The position numbers were made by a program, and so were the translations under genes. Positions 26,151 to 35,250 of a stretch of 64,000 nucleotides of DNA are shown one piece after another. The stretch is taken from the NCBI GenBank assembly GCA_014799665.1, contig JAAVHP010000007.1, positions 238,640 to 302,639 of the forward strand. The letters are read 5' to 3'. Numbering within the stretch: the stretch's first letter is position 1; each line of letters begins with the position of its first letter. Origin of the DNA: Clostridiales bacterium. Lineage in GTDB: Bacteria; Bacillota; Clostridia; Christensenellales; Pumilibacteraceae. The notes below the pieces were generated by a model. It ran no database searches. It was given only the letters and a program-made list of their open reading frames with translations, and was not told the origin of the DNA.

Positions 26151-27149
26151 ATGAACGATTTATTGAATTCGGTACGCGAAAAGGCGAAAGCGCTCAAAAA
26201 GACGATTGTTCTTGCCGAGGGCGAAGAACCGCGTATCATTACCGCCGCCGCCAAGGTCCAGGCGGAAAATATAGCCAAGATTGTGCTTATCGGTAATCCA
26301 AAGAAGATCGCCGAAAAATGCCCCGGCGCCAACCTTAACGAAATTAAGATTATCGACACGGCTTCCGTCGATATCGAGCCGTATGCCCAGCTTCTTTACG
26401 AGCTTCGTAAAGCAAAGGGCATGGATATCGAAACCGCTCGTAAGCTTGCCGCAAACCCGCTGTATTTCGGCGTGCTCATGGTTAAGCGTGGCGAGGCGGA
26501 CGGCATGGTCGCGGGCTCGATAAACGCCACAGGCGACGTTTTGCGCCCCGCACTGCAAATCATTAAGACCGCGCCCGGTATTAAAACGGTTAGCTCGTGC
26601 TTCATCATGTGCCTCGATAAAAATTCGAAGTACGGCGAAAAGGGTATTATGGTTTTTGGTGATTGTGCTGTAAATCCCAATCCCGACAGTCAGCAGCTTG
26701 CAGATATTGCGATCGCATCTGCGGACAGCGCAACGGCGATTGCCGGTATTTCGCCTAAGGTAGCGTTGTTGTCCTTCTCGACCAAGGGCTCGGCAAAGAG
26801 CGAGCTTGTCGATAAGGTTACCGCTGCGCTCGATATTGTTAAAAAAGCGCGTCCCGACCTTGCCGTGGACGGCGAGCTTCAAGCCGACGCCGCGCTTGTC
26901 CCGACCGTTGCCGACCTTAAAGCGCCCGGCAGCACCGTCGCAGGTAAAGCCAACGTATTGATTTTCCCCGATCTTCAAGCGGGAAATATCGGCTATAAGC
27001 TTGTTCAGCGTCTTGCCGGCGCGGAAGCTATCGGCCCGATTTGCCAGGGCTTTAATAAACCCGTAAACGACTTGTCGCGCGGATGCAGTAGCGAGGACGT
27101 TGTAAACGTCGTTGCTATGACTGCTCTCCAAAGCGCAATGAATAAATAA
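26151..27149 (+). CDS. pta: Phosphate acetyltransferase
   Basis: Interconverts acetyl-CoA and acetyl phosphate. Short single-domain form (332 aa). Motifs: VLAEGEEPRIITAA, NPLYFGVLMV, ADGMVAGSINATGDVLRPALQ split by a normal linker, GDCAVNPNPD, FSTKGSAKS, and FPDLQAGNIGYKLVQRLAGAEAIGP. CGGAGG precedes the ATG. Its stop overlaps the prmA start in TAATG. Its metabolic partner ackA is 19 kb away, and the following genes are usually found behind dnaJ. Confidence 0.97.
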   Translation: MNDLLNSVREKAKALKKTIVLAEGEEPRIITAAAKVQAENIAKIVLIGNPKKIAEKCPGANLNEIKIIDTASVDIEPYAQLLYELRKAKGMDIETARKLAANPLYFGVLMVKRGEADGMVAGSINATGDVLRPALQIIKTAPGIKTVSSCFIMCLDKNSKYGEKGIMVFGDCAVNPNPDSQQLADIAIASADSATAIAGISPKVALLSFSTKGSAKSELVDKVTAALDIVKKARPDLAVDGELQADAALVPTVADLKAPGSTVAGKANVLIFPDLQAGNIGYKLVQRLAGAEAIGPICQGFNKPVNDLSRGCSSEDVVNVVAMTALQSAMNK

Positions 27150-28057
27150 TGAAATTCAAAAAGATAACCGTAGAATGTTCGACCGAGACTTCCGAAGTCG
27201 TTGCTTATACGCTGCACGAGGCAGGGAGCATGGGCGAAGTGTTCGACGATTACGGCAATATCAAGCAAGTGCTTGACGAAAAACGCTGGGACTATGCCGA
27301 CGCCGCTCTATTCAATCCAACCGAAGGCTGTTTCGTAAGCGGGTATTTCACGATGGAAACAGATGAGTCCGTCGTATATAATCGTATAGAATCGCTTAAA
27401 ACCGAAGACTGGGCGGACTTTTCTTCTCTTAAAGCCGTTTGCGAGATTATCGACTCGGAAGAATGGGAAAACGAGTGGAAAAAGTATTATAAACCGTTTA
27501 ATATCGGCAAGCTTGTTATAGTCCCCGAGTGGATAGATTATCATCCCGTCGGCGGTGATATAGAAATCAAGCTTAATCCAGGGCTCGCGTTCGGTACAGG
27601 TATGCACGAGACCACGTCTATGTGTATTGATCTAATGCAAAGAATTTCGCTCAAAGGTAAGCGCGTTTTAGACTTTGGCTGCGGAAGCGGAATACTAGGC
27701 ATTTGCGCAACGGCGCTTGGAGCGGACGATGTGGTATTTGCCGATACCGACGAGCAGGCGATCACGGCTACAAAATATAATTGCTCGCTCAATGGAATAA
27801 CCGAACCGTCGGTTTACCAACTCGACGTACGTAACATGAGCGAGCCTGCCGACGTAGTTATAGCAAACATCACGGCAGACGTATTGATAGGCGTTCTTCC
27901 AATTATAAAACACGCGCTTAAAAACGGCGGATACGTAATACTAAGCGGTGTCATATCGAACAAAATCGACAGCGTTAAAAAAGCGTACTCAAACGAGTTT
28001 TCTCTCATCGAGCACGAACAAAAGAACGAATGGAGCGCGTTTATTTTCAAACTATGA
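27149..28057 (+). CDS. prmA: Ribosomal protein L11 methyltransferase
   Basis: SAM-dependent trimethylation of ribosomal protein L11. The N-terminal substrate domain includes WENEWKKYYKPF and IDYHPVGGD. The Rossmann methyltransferase domain has LNPGLAFGTGMHETT, the SAM loop LDFGCGSGILGI, and VIANITADVLI in place of the NPPY-type motif. 302 aa. In B. subtilis and many Clostridia it follows dnaJ; here it overlaps pta by one base. Confidence 0.95.
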   Translation: MKFKKITVECSTETSEVVAYTLHEAGSMGEVFDDYGNIKQVLDEKRWDYADAALFNPTEGCFVSGYFTMETDESVVYNRIESLKTEDWADFSSLKAVCEIIDSEEWENEWKKYYKPFNIGKLVIVPEWIDYHPVGGDIEIKLNPGLAFGTGMHETTSMCIDLMQRISLKGKRVLDFGCGSGILGICATALGADDVVFADTDEQAITATKYNCSLNGITEPSVYQLDVRNMSEPADVVIANITADVLIGVLPIIKHALKNGGYVILSGVISNKIDSVKKAYSNEFSLIEHEQKNEWSAFIFKL

Positions 28058-28764
28058 GATTTTATCTTCCCAATATAAATAAATCGAATATCGAATTAAC
28101 GGGCGACGCGCATACCCATGCAGCGTATTCGCTTAGAATTCGTGTGGGCGATTATATTACCGTATTCGACGGTAACGGCAACGAATATTCTTGTAAGGTA
28201 AAAGAGATCAAAAAGGATAGAACGTTGCTCGACGTGCTCGATAGCGCTACAAACGTAGGCGAGGCAGGTATTAACGTAACTCTCTATCTTTCTATGATCA
28301 AGCAAGATAGGTTTGAGTTAGCTACCCAAAAGGCTACAGAGCTCGGCGTTACTTCGATCGTTCCCGTTTATTCGACGTACAGCCAACGCAATACTTCACT
28401 CAATTATGAACGGCTTACCAAGATCGCTATTTCTGCGTGTGAACAATGCGGGAGAAGCCGCATTCCTACGATTGAACACACCATTGAATTTGACGAGCTA
28501 TTAAACCGTGCAAAAAACACCTACTTGATTTTTCCGTGGGAACGAGAAATGCACGGCGATATGCGTGAATCGATCGATAAAAGCAAAACCGATATTGCGG
28601 TATTTATTGGGCCCGAAGGCGGAATAACCGAACCGGAAAAGATTGCGCTTACGGAAGCAGGGGCAAAATCGGTAACCCTCGGCAGACGAATTTTGCGCGC
28701 TGAAACTGCGGCGATATCGGCGCTGTCGGTTGTGTACTACGAGATGGGGGAATGGACTCTTTGA
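28054..28764 (+). CDS. rsmE: 16S rRNA (uracil(1498)-N(3))-methyltransferase RsmE
   Basis: SPOUT-class methyltransferase for U1498 of 16S rRNA. The start RFYLPNINK is family-typical. The C-terminal knot is GPEGGITEPEKIALTEAG and LGRRILRAETAAISAL. 236 aa. The ATG at 28054 overlaps the prmA stop as ATGA and is preferred over an in-frame start eight codons earlier. It overlaps mtaB by 13 bases. Confidence 0.95.
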   Translation: MRFYLPNINKSNIELTGDAHTHAAYSLRIRVGDYITVFDGNGNEYSCKVKEIKKDRTLLDVLDSATNVGEAGINVTLYLSMIKQDRFELATQKATELGVTSIVPVYSTYSQRNTSLNYERLTKIAISACEQCGRSRIPTIEHTIEFDELLNRAKNTYLIFPWEREMHGDMRESIDKSKTDIAVFIGPEGGITEPEKIALTEAGAKSVTLGRRILRAETAAISALSVVYYEMGEWTL

Positions 28765-30044
28765 TTATAAAGGTAGTCACCTTAGGGTGTAAAGTTAATC
28801 AATGTGAAAGTGCGTCGATTGTATCTACGCTTAATTCGCACAACTATAATGCGTCGGAAGGATTAGCTCCTGCCGACGTTTATATTTTGAACACCTGTTC
28901 TGTAACAGCGGAAGCCGATAAAAAATCGAGGCAACATGTTTCAAAAATGTGCAAGCTAAATCCCGACTGCCGTATAATAGTAGTAGGGTGCAGCACGCAG
29001 AATAAACCGCACAAATTCGAAAAGTCTAATGTTATTGCAATAGGCAGTACGACAGATAAAGCAAGATTTTGTCTTAGTATTATTGATAAATTATATAAAG
29101 ATAACCATTATAATACTCTATTAAATAGAATAATTTTTGATGAAAATATAGAAAAAATTGATAAAAGTACTCAATTTTGCTATGAAAAATACCCAAAATC
29201 GACTAAAACAAGGGCATTTATTAAAATTCAGGATGGGTGCAACCGATTTTGCTCCTACTGTATTATACCGTATTTACGCGGGCGGAGTAGGTCGCGATCA
29301 ATTGATGATATCGTAAAAGAATGCGAACATATTTCGTCGAAAGAAGTGGTTTTAACCGGGATTGATATGTCTATGTACGGTAAAGATATAGGCGTATCTT
29401 TTACGGAGCTTTTAAATGCTCTGAGCAGGGTAAAAGCACGTAAGCGCTTGGGGTCGCTTGAATGTGAAGTAGTAGACCGTCCTATGCTCGAAGCTATGCG
29501 TGACGGAAATTACTGCCCGCATTTTCATTTATCGCTGCAAAGCGGCAGTAACGAAGTACTTCGAACTATGAACAGGCATTATGATCAAGAGTTTTACTTT
29601 GAAAAAATCGAGCTTATTCGGCAATATTTTCCGCTTGCCGGCATTACAACCGATATTATTGTGGGATTTCCAACTGAAACGGACGAGTTTTTTAGAGAAA
29701 GCTGTGATTTTATTGATAAATGCAAGTTTTCCGATATACATGTATTTCCGTATAGCAGTCGAGAGGGAACTCTTGCGGCAAGAAAATATAAAACATTGCC
29801 TCCATCGATCGTAAAAGAACGTGTCAATGTGTTGCTCGATATAAAATCTCGGCTTCATGGCGCATTTTTGAATCAAAATACCAATGCCATAATGCCTGTT
29901 TACATAGAAGACGTTGAGGATTCATTTAACGTCGGTTATACGCCTAACTATATTAAAGTTTATTCCAAAGAGCCGTGCGGTGAAATTGTCGATTTATGTC
30001 TAACCGATAAGTACAAAGACGGTTTATTTGCTGTTCGAAAATAA
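28752..30044 (+). CDS. mtaB: tRNA t6A37 methylthiotransferase MtaB
   Basis: Radical-SAM enzyme converting t6A37 to ms2t6A37. The N-terminal MTTase domain has CKVNQCES, TCSVTAEADKKS and VGCSTQ, giving the auxiliary cluster Cys residues. The radical-SAM motif is CNRFCSYC at about residues 162-169. The B-type LQSGSNEVLRTMNR follows, then a TRAM-like end. 430 aa. The stretch at 29040-29200, just before the radical-SAM domain, is conspicuously AT-rich. Confidence 0.95.
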   Translation: MDSLIIKVVTLGCKVNQCESASIVSTLNSHNYNASEGLAPADVYILNTCSVTAEADKKSRQHVSKMCKLNPDCRIIVVGCSTQNKPHKFEKSNVIAIGSTTDKARFCLSIIDKLYKDNHYNTLLNRIIFDENIEKIDKSTQFCYEKYPKSTKTRAFIKIQDGCNRFCSYCIIPYLRGRSRSRSIDDIVKECEHISSKEVVLTGIDMSMYGKDIGVSFTELLNALSRVKARKRLGSLECEVVDRPMLEAMRDGNYCPHFHLSLQSGSNEVLRTMNRHYDQEFYFEKIELIRQYFPLAGITTDIIVGFPTETDEFFRESCDFIDKCKFSDIHVFPYSSREGTLAARKYKTLPPSIVKERVNVLLDIKSRLHGAFLNQNTNAIMPVYIEDVEDSFNVGYTPNYIKVYSKEPCGEIVDLCLTDKYKDGLFAVRK

Positions 30045-30100
30045 GATTTTGTATTAATTCGGTTAATAGGGGATATTGTAGTTTATTTGCATGGATATAA

Positions 30101-30149
30101 CTTTTCACTTCGCAAAAGACAGCTTTTGCGAAGTGAAAAGGGTGTTTTT
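30101..30149 (+). terminator. Terminator after mtaB
   Basis: A perfect 18-bp stem (30101-30118 with 30123-30140) with an ACAG loop, then GGTG and five T. It ends the pta-prmA-rsmE-mtaB transcript. The remaining ~130 bases before the next gene are AT-rich with no clear promoter. Confidence 0.8.
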
Positions 30150-30278
30150 AGGGTGAATAATGGGTTTTTATATGGTTTGATGTGTATTGGGACTTTTTGA
30201 TTTATTTAAATAACTTTATTAATTTACCTTTTATGTGCAGTATTACATAAAAAATATTTCGTTTAAGATACTATTTAT

Positions 30279-32252
30279 ATGAAGAAAGCCGCCAAAGTAT
30301 CTTTAATCGTTATAATATCGATAGTTTTGTTTATTGCGCTGTCGGTCGGCTTTTTCTTTTTATTGATAGAGCCTAACGTTACGATATTCGGCAGCACCGA
30401 TCTTGATCTCGATAAGCTGACCTCGTATTCGCGTACTGTAACGGTTTTGGACTGTGACGGCAAACCTATCGACGGCGCGCTTTTTGATAATGATAAATTG
30501 TACGTTAAATATGACGAATTGAACGACTATACCGTAAACGCGTTTATTGCTATTGAGGATAAGAGATTTTACGATCATTCCGGAGTAGATTATAAACGCA
30601 TGGCGTCCGCTGCGGTAAATAATATCAAATCGGGTAAATTCAGCCAAGGCGCGTCGACCATTACTCAACAGCTTATAAAAAATACTCACTTATCGAATGA
30701 AAAAACGATTAAGCGTAAAATCGAAGAAATACGTTTGGCGCGCAAGCTCGAACGCGTTTACGATAAAGAACAAATACTCGAAAGCTATTTGAATATTTTA
30801 TATTTCGGCTCTGGTATTCGCGGTTTAGGTACTGCCAGTCGAGTTATGTTCAACAAGCCTGTTTCGCGGCTTACGCTCGCCCAGTCTGCGGCGCTCGCTT
30901 CTATTATAAATAACCCGACTAAATACAGTCCGTATAATAACATTGATAATCTTACGGAACGTAAAGAGCTTGTTTTAAGGCAAATGCTTGATCAGGGCTT
31001 TATTACGGAAAACGATTACAAATATGCGCTATCGGAAAAACTTAGTTTTAGCAGCGAAAGACCTAACCAGTTTACTTCGGCGTTATTAAGAGATGCGTGC
31101 CGCGAATTGGATTGCACCGAAAAACAGCTGTTTAACAATCAGTTTACTATCAAAACCGCATATAATCCTCGCGCCGTTTCCGCGGTGCGAGCCGAATTAT
31201 CAAATGAAAAATACGATGATTACAACGTTAGAGTAATTATTCTTGATAATAAAACGGGTGGCGTTATGTGCGACGAAACAAACGTTATCGGTTATGTCAA
31301 TCCGCAGAGGTCTCCGGCTTCTACTATTAAGCCGTTTATTTCGTATGCGCCCGCGCTGGAAAATGGGCTCAATCCCCTATCTCAAATCGAAGATAAACCG
31401 ACGGTTTTCGGCGACTATGCGCCTAAGAATTATAAAGAAATTTATCGCGGGTATCAGTCGTTAAACGATTGTTTGGCTTATTCGTCGAACATTGCCGCGG
31501 TTAAATTGTTAAATCAAAACGGAATGGATAAATCGAAAGCCATTGCGCAGAACTTCGGTTTGTCATTTACAGCCAACGATGATTCGCTCGCGCTTGCACT
31601 CGGCGGAATGGATAAGGGCGTTACACTCATGGAGCTTGCAAACGCGTATAGAACGCTAGCCAACGGAGGTAAATATTCTAAACCGCACTATTTACTCGAC
31701 GTATCTAATAACGACGGACAAATCTATGAGTCAGATATTCAATATAAAAACGCCGTCGGCGACGATACGGCGTACTTGATCACTAATATGCTTACTAATT
31801 GTGCGCAGTACGGCACCGCGAAAAAACTTAAATATTCGGGCGTAATTGCGGCTAAAACGGGCACGAACGGTGACGAAAACGGCAATTACGACTGCTATTG
31901 CATAGCTTATACTCCGAGTAATACCGTCGCCGTTTGGTTTGGCGCCAAGGATAACGAGCATCTTATCGATAACAAAATTACCGGCGCAAAATGCAGTGAA
32001 ATAATAAAAATGCTTTGTGATACGAAAATAATTAAAACGACCGAACAATTCGAAATGCCGCAGTCGGTGGCGTATTACGATATCGACTATACGGCGTTAA
32101 ACGATATGCATGAGGTCTATCTCGCCGACCCCATGCTTCCGCGTAGATATCGTTATAAAGCTGTTTTATCCAAGCGCCATCTGCCCGTAAAAAGGTCGAT
32201 TGACATAATAGATTATTACGATTATTACTCGTGGCAAGACGGAGAATTTTGA
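30279..32252 (+). CDS. Class A penicillin-binding protein (transglycosylase/transpeptidase)
   Basis: Bifunctional peptidoglycan synthase. N-terminal membrane anchor at about residues 6-33. GT51 glycosyltransferase domain: EDKRFYDHSGVD, GASTITQQLIKN, KRKIEEIRLARKLE, ESYLNILYFG. Transpeptidase domain: SxxK is SPASTIKPF, the second motif YSSN, and the third KTGTNGDENG. 657 aa with no C-terminal accessory domain. No good ribosome-binding site before ATG 30279. The stop is two bases from the convergent thiI stop. Vegetative versus sporulation role cannot be told. Confidence 0.93.
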   Translation: MKKAAKVSLIVIISIVLFIALSVGFFFLLIEPNVTIFGSTDLDLDKLTSYSRTVTVLDCDGKPIDGALFDNDKLYVKYDELNDYTVNAFIAIEDKRFYDHSGVDYKRMASAAVNNIKSGKFSQGASTITQQLIKNTHLSNEKTIKRKIEEIRLARKLERVYDKEQILESYLNILYFGSGIRGLGTASRVMFNKPVSRLTLAQSAALASIINNPTKYSPYNNIDNLTERKELVLRQMLDQGFITENDYKYALSEKLSFSSERPNQFTSALLRDACRELDCTEKQLFNNQFTIKTAYNPRAVSAVRAELSNEKYDDYNVRVIILDNKTGGVMCDETNVIGYVNPQRSPASTIKPFISYAPALENGLNPLSQIEDKPTVFGDYAPKNYKEIYRGYQSLNDCLAYSSNIAAVKLLNQNGMDKSKAIAQNFGLSFTANDDSLALALGGMDKGVTLMELANAYRTLANGGKYSKPHYLLDVSNNDGQIYESDIQYKNAVGDDTAYLITNMLTNCAQYGTAKKLKYSGVIAAKTGTNGDENGNYDCYCIAYTPSNTVAVWFGAKDNEHLIDNKITGAKCSEIIKMLCDTKIIKTTEQFEMPQSVAYYDIDYTALNDMHEVYLADPMLPRRYRYKAVLSKRHLPVKRSIDIIDYYDYYSWQDGEF

Positions 32253-32254
32253 TT

Positions 32255-33415
32255 TTATATTTCGATTTGTTCTATATTAGCTAAGGCGTCTTCGATTAGT
32301 TCGTTATAATTTTCTATGTGCGCTTCCTGTTCTTCAACCTTATCTATTGTGGGTTTAATTAACGGGAATTCGGGCAAAAATACGGTGCAACAATCCTCAT
32401 ACGGCTTAATGGATGTATTAAACGTGCCGATTTTTTCGGCGATTTCGATGATCTCATCTTTATCCATACCGATCAGCGGGCGTAAAACCGGCAGTTTAAC
32501 GACCGAATTTGTTACCGTAATACTTTCTATCGTTTGGCTTGCGACTTGCCCCAGGCTCTCACCGTTTATTAAGCAAAGCGACTCGGTATTATTCGCAACG
32601 CATTCGGCAATTCGCATCATGAACCGTCTTACGAGCGTTATCATATAGTTGGGCTTGCATTTTTCATGTATTGTCTCTTGAATTTTTGTGAGCGATACAG
32701 AAAGAAGTTTTATTTTAGGACAGTACTCGCTAAGTATTCGGGCAAGATCTATAACCTTTTCCTTCGCCGCTTCCGAGGTATATGGATATGAATGGAAATG
32801 CAGTGCGGTAATGCTCATACCGCGCTTTGCTATCATATATCCCGCCACTGGACTATCTATTCCGCCTGATAATAACAGCAATCCGTTACCTCCCGTTCCG
32901 TACGGCATTCCGCCCGAGCAGCGCACCGTACTGTCGTACAAGTATACGTCGCCCGCTTCGCGAATATCTACGTTTAGAACGTAATCGGGGTTATGGAGAT
33001 CTACGGTAAGCTTATCGCGCGCGCTCAATATTTTATCACCGAGCGTGCAATTCATTTGCATGGAGTTAAGCGGATATTTTTTATACGAGCGGTGCGTGGA
33101 TACGCGGAATGTGCCGCTACTTGGAATCATATCGAGCGCGGTTGCAACAATATCGTCAAGCTCGTAGCCACAACGGCGCGCAATTGATATGGAATATACG
33201 CCGAAAACCTGTTTAAGGCGTTTAACGATTTCGGTCTGTAAATCGGCTGAAAAATCTTTTACAACGTAACGCCCGCGCCCGAAATAGAGCTTGCAATCTA
33301 AACCGTCAAGCTTGCTCCTGATATTGTTTTTGAGCACATTTTCAAAGTAATCTTTGTTTTTGCCCTTTAAGTACAGTTCACCGTAACGTATGAGTATAAC
33401 ACTGTTATCCGACAT
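32255..33415 (-). CDS. thiI: tRNA 4-thiouridine synthetase ThiI
   Basis: Adenylates and thiolates U8 of tRNA and supplies sulfur for thiazole synthesis. N-terminal ferredoxin-like and THUMP domains (about 1-165), then the PP-loop ATPase with LLLLSGGIDSPVAGY. CCTVFLPEFP is near the end. 386 aa, lacking the C-terminal rhodanese domain of E. coli ThiI, as usual in Firmicutes. It overlaps the upstream cysteine desulfurase by 11 bases, which is its likely sulfur donor. Confidence 0.96.
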   Translation of the reverse strand: MSDNSVILIRYGELYLKGKNKDYFENVLKNNIRSKLDGLDCKLYFGRGRYVVKDFSADLQTEIVKRLKQVFGVYSISIARRCGYELDDIVATALDMIPSSGTFRVSTHRSYKKYPLNSMQMNCTLGDKILSARDKLTVDLHNPDYVLNVDIREAGDVYLYDSTVRCSGGMPYGTGGNGLLLLSGGIDSPVAGYMIAKRGMSITALHFHSYPYTSEAAKEKVIDLARILSEYCPKIKLLSVSLTKIQETIHEKCKPNYMITLVRRFMMRIAECVANNTESLCLINGESLGQVASQTIESITVTNSVVKLPVLRPLIGMDKDEIIEIAEKIGTFNTSIKPYEDCCTVFLPEFPLIKPTIDKVEEQEAHIENYNELIEDALANIEQIEI

Positions 33416-34538
33416 GATTGCTCCTAAGTTTATTTGCTTCGTTCATAATAATTTGTGCGGCGTGTAAAGTATCGTCGCGATTTGAATTAATAAATAGGCT
33501 TATTCGAGTGCAGCATTCGATTTCTTTGGGTGATAGCCCCATAGCCGAAAGCACACGATTACCGCGCTTAGCGCCCGAACATGCCGCACCCTTGCCTATT
33601 ATTACCCCGTTATCGTGCGCCATATTTTGCACGATCTCTGCCTTGGCGCCCGGAATACATACGCAAGCAATATACCCGTTGTTTTGTCCGCTCCCGACGA
33701 TTTTACAGCCGTTTGATATGAAGAAATCGCATACTTCTTGGCGCAGGGCCTGTATTTTTTGCGCACAGTTATTAGCGTTAAAGCTTTTGATTTCGTCGAC
33801 CGCCGCAGCAAAAGCCGCAATATACGGAGTGTTTTGCGTACCCGAACGCAGTCCGCGTTCTTGACCGCCGCCGTAAATCAGCGGCGCGATATTCAGTCCG
33901 TTACGAATATACGCAAGCCCTATTCCTTTGGGTGCACCTAGCTTATGCGCGCTTGCCGTATAGTAGTCTACGCCTAAATCGTCGAGTCTTGTGCCTATTT
34001 TGAGTAATCCCTGAACGCCGTCGCTGTGAATAAGTGTTTTTGGCGATTTGTGGTGAATAGCAGAAGATAAACGCTTTATATCGTTTACTACACCTGTTTC
34101 GTTGCTGACATGAATTAACGATACAAGTGCGGTGTTTTCGTCGACAAGATTTAAAAGTGCGCTTTCGTCAACGTAACCGTCTTTTGTAAGTGGAGCCATT
34201 CTCACGTCCGCGCCGCGACTTTTTAACGCCATTGCCGTTTCGTATACCGACGAATGCTCGCCCGCCGATATAACGATATTACCCTTTTTATTTTTTATTC
34301 CGCAGGAAAATACCCAATTATTGGCTTCGGTCGCGCACGACGTAAAAATGATCTCATTCGGCTCGGCGCCTATTGCCGTAGCAATCGATTTACGTGCTTG
34401 CTCAATTCGATCGTTAGCTTCTACCCCGCTTCTATAAGTAGCGTTGGGATTATGGAACTGTTCGAGCATTGTTTTTCGGGCGGCGTCGGCGGCGATGTCG
34501 AACACGCGCGTAGTCGCGGCATTATCAAGATAAATCAT
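33405..34538 (-). CDS. Cysteine desulfurase (NifS/IscS family)
   Basis: PLP enzyme taking sulfur from cysteine. YLDNAATTRV start, HNPNATYRSG, TSCATEANNW, IHSDGVQGLLK, the PLP-lysine motif SAHKLGAPKGIG, RSGTQNTPY, and the catalytic Cys in GKGAACSGAKRG. 377 aa. Paired with thiI (11-base overlap), so it probably serves tRNA thiolation, as NifZ does in B. subtilis. Its ATG overlaps the stop of the preceding gene by four bases. Confidence 0.94.
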   Translation of the reverse strand: MIYLDNAATTRVFDIAADAARKTMLEQFHNPNATYRSGVEANDRIEQARKSIATAIGAEPNEIIFTSCATEANNWVFSCGIKNKKGNIVISAGEHSSVYETAMALKSRGADVRMAPLTKDGYVDESALLNLVDENTALVSLIHVSNETGVVNDIKRLSSAIHHKSPKTLIHSDGVQGLLKIGTRLDDLGVDYYTASAHKLGAPKGIGLAYIRNGLNIAPLIYGGGQERGLRSGTQNTPYIAAFAAAVDEIKSFNANNCAQKIQALRQEVCDFFISNGCKIVGSGQNNGYIACVCIPGAKAEIVQNMAHDNGVIIGKGAACSGAKRGNRVLSAMGLSPKEIECCTRISLFINSNRDDTLHAAQIIMNEANKLRSNHVG

Positions 34539-35248
34539 TCGTCGCCGTCCTTATACGTTTTATCTATTGCTTCGTCGGCAGATTCGGTATAATATTCTGA
34601 ATCTTGCTCGTCTTCGCCATCATCGGCATCTTCGTCGGTTGATTTTACGGAGTCCGCGTGATTTTGCATTTCGAGCTCAGTAAGGCGTTTCTCAAAGTCC
34701 GAGATACTTTTATCGAATACCGTAAGCGCGGGCAAAATGCGCCTAAGCGTCAGCATAAAACCGCGATCCGGCTCGATAAATAGAATACGCTTGCCTTTGT
34801 CTGTGTTATAAAGAATATAAATAATCGACTTTTCGTCCTCATAATTTACGAGCGCAAGAATTTTTTTAGTCGCAGACTTTTCTATTTTTTTATAGCCTTC
34901 GCTATCAAACACGCCGACATTTTCCACCAGGCGCAAACGAATTTTATGTTTGAGCTTGCGGCGTTCGCGGAAGTATATCTCGCTTATGCTTAAATACTCG
35001 TCGTCGAGAACGTAGTCGTACTCTGTGTTATTACGTTTGTTAATGCGCGATACAACGAGGGTTGCGGCGAAAAACGGCAACGAGCCTATAAGAAACGCCC
35101 AAAAAAAGCTTATTGCCGTAGCACCCATAAGCAATATCGATAAGCCGAATATCAAACAAATCGTCTTAGTTATTGTGAGCGATTTTGTCTTTTTTGTGCG
35201 TTCGTCAATATTGTTGTTGACAACGTTTTGCTCGTAGAAAATTTCCAT
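34535..35248 (-). CDS. Membrane protein, DUF6106-like
   Basis: 237 aa. Short cytoplasmic N-terminus, two close membrane segments (about residues 27-68), then a soluble domain with EYDYVLDDEYLSISEI and LFIEPDRGFMLTLRR, and a strongly acidic tail (about 205-237). The pattern resembles DUF6106 proteins of Clostridia, which have no assigned function. It sits two bases after the histidine kinase and overlaps the cysteine desulfurase by four bases. Confidence 0.7.
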   Translation of the reverse strand: MEIFYEQNVVNNNIDERTKKTKSLTITKTICLIFGLSILLMGATAISFFWAFLIGSLPFFAATLVVSRINKRNNTEYDYVLDDEYLSISEIYFRERRKLKHKIRLRLVENVGVFDSEGYKKIEKSATKKILALVNYEDEKSIIYILYNTDKGKRILFIEPDRGFMLTLRRILPALTVFDKSISDFEKRLTELEMQNHADSVKSTDEDADDGEDEQDSEYYTESADEAIDKTYKDGDE

Positions 35249-35250
35249 CC

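Noticed and set aside
30141..30278. Promoter for the penicillin-binding protein gene
   Set aside because: Only weak AT-rich matches were found; no pair of -35 and -10 with correct spacing stands out.
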